A stretch of 64,000 nucleotides of DNA from Capsicum annuum. Taxonomy: Eukaryota; Streptophyta; Magnoliopsida; Solanales; Solanaceae. The DNA is taken from NCBI RefSeq assembly GCF_002878395.1, contig NC_061114.1, forward strand, positions 150,209,970-150,273,969, read 5' to 3'. Numbering within the stretch: the first letter of the stretch is position 1; each line of letters begins with the position of its first letter. The notes under the pieces were generated by a model. That model did not search any database. It saw only the letters and a list, made by a program, of their open reading frames with translations, and was not told the DNA's origin. Of the stretch, positions 57,617 through 64,000 are shown in pieces. A program made the translations under genes and the position numbers.

Positions 57617-59950
57617 TGTCATAACCCAAACCGAGGCCCTGGCCATGACGATCATTCTCAAATTAGAAGGCCCTGAACACCCTTTATCTATCTGGTAATT
57701 ATGCACATAATTCATATGATCTTAGACACAATAATACAAAAACATAGTCAATAATTTAAAACAAATAAAGGCCTAAAAACATGCCCAACAATATTTAATA
57801 AACATCTACAATAGTCTGCAAAATTTCTTCTGACATACTATCTGAATAACGAGGAAAAGGCCCCCAGCAGACCAAAAACCATACTAAAATAAATACCTAA
57901 ATAACTAGGCCTTCAGAAGAAAAGAAGGCTCACTAACTGAACTCTGAGACAACCCTGTCTATAGACTCTACTAAGGATCTGGACCCCTAAACTGTGCCTC
58001 AGTACCTGGGAGGAAGGGGGGATCAGGACAATTATACTAGCAGGTGAAGCAATCCAAAATAGAGTAATTGAACATATATATATATAATATGGGAGAGAAA
58101 ATTTTCATCAAACATTATACATAAAATAGTTTCTAAAAACACATGGTCATCTTCTGAAAATATATAACCTGTTCGTAAATCTCAAACTCTGATTTGTGTA
58201 TTACTTCTGAGTTAGGTGGTATCCCCTATAAGTCTGATATTCCATAGGCGGTATGGAATCCTCCATTGACTTAGCAGGGAAACCTCCAACCCGAGTAGCC
58301 GCAAGGGTTAGAGTTACTGAATCTAATACACCACATGACACTTAAGTCAACATATAATAATATACTCGGGTCATCAAACCATGATTTTCAGAAATGAGTT
58401 GCTTGAACTCAAGCCCTCTTTAGGGAACCACCTAACATCTTTGTATGCCCATTTTTAACCTTTTCTATACATGTAACATTCAGAATGTCTAAAATCATGA
58501 TAGTCTGAAATGTTTATTAGTCTGAGTCAGATATAGCATTGGTCTGAATTAGTATCATCACACTTAGACTTGCAAGTCATGATTTCTAAGCCATAATACA
58601 TTAAGAAAAATCTTTCATTTAAAGCATAATTTAGACCACCAAAAACGTGCAACTGATATAGAAGATTTCACATTTCGAAACTCAAGTCAAAATCATGCAA
58701 AAACTTCATCAATAGATGGTGGTCTAGTGCCTTTAGCAAATCCATCCACTCTTTAATCACATTCATTATGAACATTAAACATTCATGCTAGATTCCCTCT
58801 TTAGTGATTTAAAACCACCTTTAAATCATAACAAGAGTTCAATCATTTCATATTGTGCTTTTCAAGGATGCATTGCAAAATAATTCATATGCTATGAGAA
58901 ATTTGAAAAATTCATAATAAGAAGGAATTCACCAAAAATAATTCTCTCAACAAGAATTCATTCTTAAATGCATGGTTTCATACATTCATATTCTCAAATT
59001 ACTTTGGGGAATGTCAAAAAACCAAAACAATGATGTTAAAACATTTAATATATGAATATATACATAGATTTAAAAACCCAATTCTAAAACATAATTTTTC
59101 TATGCCCATGAAAATTTAGGAAAACCCTGTGTACCTCTATTTTGGAAAATAATAGGTGCTTCTTGAAGCCTGTGCATTGGGGATTCTGAATCTCTAATTA
59201 ATTTTGAAAACCCACGGTTGAATCTTGATTTCTTTGGGTTCTTAGTTTGAAACCCTTGGGAGTGTTATTGAGAATTTTTAGATGAATGTGGATGTATTTT
59301 AAAGAATTGGGGACTGAATTTCGTGTTTATGGCTGAATAAGGGTGGGAAATGACCATTTTGCCCCAAAAATAGAGTGTTTAAGTCACTTGAAATAATTAC
59401 ATGGGCGCCGCATATGATATCTCCTATATTTAGATAGGCGCTACATATGCTATCGCCTATATTTACATAGGCGCCGCATATGCTATCACCTATATTTACA
59501 TATGCGCCGCATATGATATCGCCTATATTTACATAGGCGCCACATATGCTTTCCAATGGCCATGTACGATTGGTTAGGTGATGCATTCTACTTTGAAAAG
59601 CCATAACTTCTTGCTCGGGTGCTAGATTTTAGCAAAATTGATATCATTAGCAAGCTAACTCGAAAACCTATTATTTTACAGATAGTAAGCTCTCTTATTC
59701 AACATATACAATGAGTCATGGTTGATAGAAGTTGACACAAATTATAATGTCCACTTAAACTTAATCGATCGAATTAGTTTTTAACTCGTTCTTGAGTCAA
59801 AGGACCTCTGTGGTCTAAATTCAAGATTGAATGAATTAACATACTACGCAAATAATTAACATGCCATATTAGCATAGGATTTATGGCTTTGGGATTATCA
59901 ACACATTGGAATCATGATCTATATTGTTTCCTGAAATGCGGGGGGTTACA
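57617..59950 (-). repeat. E4 3' LTR (2334 bp)
   Basis: It starts TGTCATAACCCAAACCGAGG and ends gcggggggttaca. A 33-bp tandem repeat lies at 59405-59553. After it come the words aagccataacttcttgctcg and ggtgctagat, also found in the LARD LTRs (aatgccataactttt with cgggtatc). It lies directly in the E3 gag text. Confidence 0.85.
59405..59553. repeat. 33-bp tandem repeat in the E4 LTR (about 4.5 units)
   Basis: Units start at 59405, 59438, 59471, 59504 and 59537 with gcgcc/tgcatatg or gcgccacatatg, followed by atatcgcctatattta and catag. As 33 is divisible by three, the - strand shows a false protein repeat (C-G-A-Y-V-N-I-G-D-I-I). Confidence 0.95.
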
Positions 59951-59966
59951 TTATGCCCCCCCTTAG
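59951..59966 (-). other. E4 polypurine tract
   Basis: On the - strand, ctaaggggggggcataa lies directly before the LTR. The flanking + strand text aggatcattcatccccgaat parallels the LARD text at 26527-26557. Confidence 0.85.
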
Positions 59967-60180
59967 GATCATTCATCCCCGAATGATAATGTGGGGACAG
60001 ATAGACACAATTTCAAGCATAATAAGGATTAGGAAAGATAAGATAGGAATAGTACCTTCTGTCTCATCATCTATTGAAGAAAACAAATTGGGATATCTAA
60101 TTCTCATGTCATCTTCTGACTCCTAAGTTGTTTCTTCAACTTTATGATTCCTCCATAATACCTTTACTGAGGCTATCTAT
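59967..60180 (-). other. E4 3' spacer
   Basis: Untranslated DNA between pol and the polypurine tract. No other signal is seen. Confidence 0.6.
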
Positions 60181-61373
60181 TTTCTTCTCAACTTTTAAAC
60201 TTGGCGATCTAAAATTGCAACGGGCTCTTCTTCATAAGAGAAGGAATTTGTCACTTTAATATCCTCTACTGCCAATACCAAAGAAGGATATCCAATGTAT
60301 TTCTTCAACATGGATACATGGAATACTGGATGAACAAAACCCAAACTTGCAGGAAATTCTAGCTCATAAGCAACTGCACCAATCTTTCTCAAAATCTGAT
60401 ATGGCCCTATGTAGTGAGGGCTCAATTTACCCCTTTTTCTAAACCGCATAACTCCTTTCATAGGAGAAATCTTGAGAAACACCCAATCACCAACTGTAAA
60501 CTCTAATTCTCTTTTTCGAATATCCGTATAGGAATTCTGACAACTTTGAGCAGTCTTGAGTCATTCTCTAATGATCTTCACTTTCTCCATCGCCTGATGA
60601 ACAAGATCAATCCCATACAACTAAGTCTCACCTACTTCATACCATCCTATCGGAGACCTACATCTCTTCCCATACAAAGCCTCAAAAAGAGACATCTTGA
60701 TGCTGGTATAGTAACTATTATTGTAAGCAAATTCAATCAGTGGTAGGTGATCTACCCAACTACCTTTAAAATCAATGACACATGCCTTTAATATATCCTC
60801 GAGGGTTTGAATGGTACACTCAGATTTCCCATCTATCTAAGGGTGGAAAGCTGTACTCAAATTCATTTGAGTACTTAAACCCTTTTGAAAAGATCTCCAG
60901 AACTGAGATGAAAACTGCGTACCTCTATCGGATATAATGGACACTGGTGCCCCATGCAACCAAACTATCTCCTCAATGTAAATTGTAGCATAACCCTCTG
61001 CCGAATAATTATTCCTCACACGTAAAAAGTGGGCTGACTTTGTCAACCGATCTACAATCACCCATATAGAATCATACTGGTTTCGGGATCTTGGAAGTCC
61101 TGTAATGAGGTCCATGTTTATCATCTCCCACTTCCATAAAGCCAGGGCTATCTATTGGGAAGTCCCATCTGGCCTCATGTGTTCTACCTTCACTTGTTGA
61201 CAGTTCAAACACTTGGACACGAAATCAGCTACATCACGTTTCATGTTATTCCACCAATATAAGGTTTTCAGATCGTGGTACATCTTAGTAGAGCCTAGGT
61301 GAATGACATATCTTGAAGTGTGTGCCTCATCATGAATTCTTTCCCGCAATCCATCAACATTCGAAACGCACAA
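60181..61373 (-). pseudogene. E4 integrase, nearly intact but with stops
   Basis: The N-terminal zinc domain, in 61152-61373, has H-T-S-R-Y-V-I-H and C-L-N-C-Q-Q. The core, in 60837-61124, has M-D-L-I-T-G-L-P, S-I-W-V-I-V-D-R-L-T-K-S-A-H-F and I-I-S-D-R-G-T-Q-F with both Asp present. The third acidic residue lies in E-F-A-Y-N-N-S-Y near 60720-60740. The C-terminal part is in 60195-60482: V-M-R-F-R-K-R-G-K-L-S-P-H-Y-I-G-P and V-A-I-L-D-R-Q-V. A stop follows S-T-A-F-H-P (about 60837). Confidence 0.9.
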
Positions 61374-62278
61374 CTTACCCTAAAATCTCAGAATACCATC
61401 ACCACCAATTTCAAATGACATAACCTCTTGTTGACCTACATCTTTCTTGATTAGCATTAACATGGGATCTTCAACCTGCTTCTCCTTAACTTTAGCACAA
61501 AGGGATGACTTAGCTAACTTATGAAAAATTACCCTTCCATCTTCGGAATCTAAGAGTCGCACTCCCAGATTTGCAAGGCAGTGAATATCCTTTACCATCT
61601 CTTTCTTTCCTTCATCTACATAAGAAAGGCTGCCCATAGACAACGTGCTGAGGGCGTCGGCTACAACATTTGCCTTGCTCGGATGGTAATGCAGGCTCAT
61701 ATCATAGTCTTTCATAAGCTCCATCCAGCACCTCTACCTGAGGTTCAATTCTTTTTACAAGAAAACATACTGCAAATTCCTATGGTCAGTGAAGATATCA
61801 ACGTGAACAATATACAAGTAGTGCTGCCAAATCTTAAGTGCAAACACCACGGTCACTAACTCTAAATTATGGGTGGGTAGTTACGCTCGTGCACCTTCAA
61901 TTACCTAGATACATAAGCCAATACCTTACCATGCTGCATCAAAACCCAACCAAGTTCCATATGGGACGTAACATAGTATACCACAAAGCCATCTACACCC
62001 TCGAGAAGGGTCAAAATAAAAGCAGTAGTCAATTTGTCTTTCAACTTCTCAAAACTATTCTCACACAGATCAGACCACACAAACTTTACCTTTTTCTGAG
62101 TCAATTTAGTGAGTAGAGCAGCTATGGAAGAAAAACTCTCTACGAACCTTCTGTAATAACCCGCCAAACCTAAGAAGATTCGAATATCGGTTGGAGTCGT
62201 GGGTCTGGGCCATTTTCTCACTGCTTCAACTTTCTGGGGATCCACACTTATCCTGTCACTGGACAAAATATGCCCCAA
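61374..62278 (-). pseudogene. E4 RNase H and linker
   Basis: 61901-62278 carries L-G-L-A-G-Y-Y-R-R-F, W-S-D-L-C-E-N-S-F-E-K-L and G-F-V-V-Y-Y-V-T-S, where the first RNase H Asp appears as Val. 61380-61724 carries [12 protein letters not shown] and V-A-D-A-L-S. A few stops separate the pieces (about 61725-61900). Confidence 0.85.
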
Positions 62279-62960
62279 GAAGGAAATAACATCTAACTAG
62301 AATTCACACTTAGAAAATTTGGCATACAATTGATAATCCTTAGGGGTCTGAAGAATAATTTAGAGGTGATTGGTGTGATCCTCTTTACTCTTAGACTAGA
62401 TCAAAATATCATCAATAATTACAATGACGAACAAGTCAAGAGACTGATGGAATATTCTATTCATAAGATCCACGAAGGCTGCAGGGGTGTTAGTCAACCC
62501 AAAGGATATGACTAGAAATTCATAGTGACTATATCGGGTTCGGAAGGCTGTCTTGGGTATGTCTGACTCCCTAACTTTCAACTGATGATAACCCGAATGA
62601 AGTTTAATTTTTGAAAAACACTTGGCACCCTGAAGTTGGTCAAAAAGGTCGTTAATCCTAGAAAGAGGATAGTTATTTTTAATTGTGACCTGATTCAGCT
62701 GATGGTAGTCTATGCACATACGAAAGGAACCATTTTTCTTTCGCACGAAAAGTACAGGTACGGCCGAAGAAGACACACTGGGTCCTATAAAACCCTTATC
62801 TAGGAGATCTACTAAATGTTCTTTCAACTATTTTAGTTCTACAGGAGCTATTCTATATGGCAGAAAAGAAATAGGATGAGTGTCTGACAACACATCAATA
62901 CCAAAATCAATCTACCTATCAGGTGGTATTCTTGGGAGATCATTTGGAAAGACTTCTGAG
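62279..62960 (-). pseudogene. E4 reverse transcriptase, catalytic box kept
   Basis: The frame 62396-62827 runs for 143 codons: [43 protein letters not shown] and the palm box I-V-I-I-D-D-I-L-I. Both catalytic Asp are present. A stop follows directly; K-F-S-K-C-E-F and the link to RNase H come next. Confidence 0.9.
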
Positions 62961-63119
62961 AATTCTTTTACTAGAGGAACAGATTGAAGAGGAAGACTCT
63001 TGGCATTGGAGTCCTTAACTCGGATAAGGTGGTACAAGCAACCTTTAGAAATGAGTTCACTGGCTCTGATATAGGCTATAAAGTGCCCTCTGGGTACTAA
63101 AGAATGTCCTTCCTACTCT

Positions 63120-63420
63120 ATCACTGGTTCATTCGGGAAAGAAAAAGTGACCCTTCATGTCCTATAATCTAATGTGGTATAGAACGAATGGAGCCAATCC
63201 ATTCCTAAGATAGCATCAAAAGCAACCATATCTAACTTTATGAGATCTTCTAATGTATCCCTACTACCAACAGTTACAACACAACCCTTGTACACCCTCC
63301 TAGAAATAATAGAATCCCCCACCGGGGTGGAAATAGAAAAGGGTTCAAAAATCAACTGGGCTTAAACCCGAAACCAACAACCACATAAATATCATGGGAA
63401 AAGATTTGTAACGTATCGGT
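63120..63420 (-). pseudogene. E4 protease with deleted active site
   Basis: On the - strand S-H-D-I-Y-V-V runs straight into V-G-F-G-F-K-P and then, after a stop, F-E-P-F-S-I-S-T-P-V-G-D. In E1 the segment L-D-P-G-S-T-L-S-Y-V-T-P stands between the matching parts, so about 15 codons containing the catalytic Asp are missing near 63385-63395. The rest (D-L-I-K-L-D-M-V-A-F, L-G-M-D-W-L) is well kept. Confidence 0.85.
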
Positions 63421-64000
63421 AATAACATCTGGGGAAGCTTCCACCTCTGGGCAGTTGGTCAAAGCATATAACCAGTTATGACTGTTCTCGGCAGTTGATG
63501 TGGTGCCCTTCTGAGGTGGGGGTGGTGCTGAAGAATTTGGTTGAGACTTTGCACCACAAACATTCTTTCTAGCAGATGGACATTTCCTATGACAGTGACC
63601 CAACTGACCACATGAATAACACACTAACGAGCCTAACTATCACCCTTTCGGATGATTTCTACCACAAGTCTCACACCGTGGAAAAGTAAGATGCTGCTGA
63701 GCCGCACTACCCTGTGACTGAGTATCCTGAGCTATGGTTCCATAGTTAGTCTAAAAACTCTGAGATTGTGTCTCTGCTGGTGGTCGGGGTACTGGGGCAC
63801 TGGCAGTAGACAGCGCATTACCCCAATTCTTTTTTTTCTACCATTTATTTCCCCACTTACCGCCCTGAGGCTGACTGTAACTCTGGTCGACAGATCTAGC
63901 TCTTTTCACTTATCTTTCCACCTCCCTAGCTTCAGAGATCTTCTTTATTTTTCTCTTCTACCTACTGTATATGAACAGTCAGCCTAGCAAATTCTAACTC
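63421..64000 (-). pseudogene. E4 gag C-terminal part with zinc knuckle (partial)
   Basis: The frame 63352-63624 begins with an intact CCHC knuckle, C-Y-S-C-G-Q-L-G-H-C-H-R-K-C (about 63583-63624 on the - strand). Upstream, C-E-T-C-G-R-N-H near 63660-63690 is a second Cys-rich patch typical of the clade. The rest of gag continues beyond the window. Confidence 0.85.

Larger units (their letters stand above)
57617..64000 (-). mobile_element. E4: Ty3/gypsy chromovirus on the - strand, running out of the window
   Basis: The 3' LTR (57617-59950), polypurine tract, integrase, RNase H, RT, protease and the end of gag are present in order on the - strand. The frames are longer than in E1-E3, with only a few stops, so this is the youngest or best-kept copy. 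The start of gag and the 5' LTR lie beyond 64000. Confidence 0.9.

Noticed and set aside
59405..59553. CRISPR-like array
   Set aside because: Units are adjacent with no unique spacers, in a plant LTR; it is a simple tandem repeat.
59299..59604. Open frame of 101 codons with an internal amino-acid repeat (- strand)
   Set aside because: It is the translation of the 33-bp LTR repeat; the period divisible by three keeps it open. No coding evidence.

Overview
The window is repeat-dense plant nuclear DNA, most likely from a Solanaceae species. The evidence is the TS-type SINE tail at 35.5 kb, the chromovirus gag start M-P-P-R-R, and LTR styles that I associate with Solanum, Capsicum or Nicotiana; the family assignment is inference. 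I see no host protein-coding gene, tRNA, rRNA or CRISPR array. Almost everything recognisable is a decayed retrotransposon, and most of them are nested inside one another. No open frame is long enough to encode a working element protein; the longest is 165 codons.

Left part (1-15.8 kb). A chromovirus LTR end lies at 1-83. About 2.1 kb with nothing recognisable follows, then a small terminal-inverted-repeat element at 2229-2405. A decayed L1-type LINE with ORF1 and ORF2 occupies about 2440-6490. Next is element B (about 6.5-15.4 kb, + strand), an LTR element whose protein resembles the 'putative plant transposon protein' family. It is split by element A (7523-13420, + strand), a non-autonomous gag-protease element with a tRNA-Asp type primer site, no RT or integrase, and a 5-bp target duplication ATTAG on both sides.

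Middle part (15.8-40.6 kb). E1 (15836 to about 32.45 kb, +) is a Ty3/gypsy chromovirus of Del/Tekay type. A 622-bp TRIM (18760-19381) sits in its gag, and a 9-kb non-coding LTR element (LARD, 23206-32184, - strand) sits in its integrase. Then come a stray RT fragment, an LTR copy of the E3 family, an Athila-like gag-protease fragment carrying a SINE, unrecognised AT-rich DNA and a possible LTR.

Right part (40.6-64 kb). E3 (40605-57616, - strand) is a chromovirus whose left LTR is split by E2 (43271-52632, +), a complete but dead chromovirus with both LTRs. E4 (57617 to beyond 64000, - strand) cuts into the gag of E3 and is the best-preserved copy. Its PPT-side DNA closely matches that of the LARD, which suggests that E4-type elements supplied enzymes to the LARD.

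The most interesting signals are as follows. Element A has a 5' LTR collapsed into a 135-bp palindrome, and its arm plus primer site is repeated in inverted form beside the 3' LTR. The LARD and E4 appear to be a partner pair. Element A and an Athila-like fragment 25 kb away share a non-coding motif. The LTRs of several different families each carry clusters of reiterated short words.
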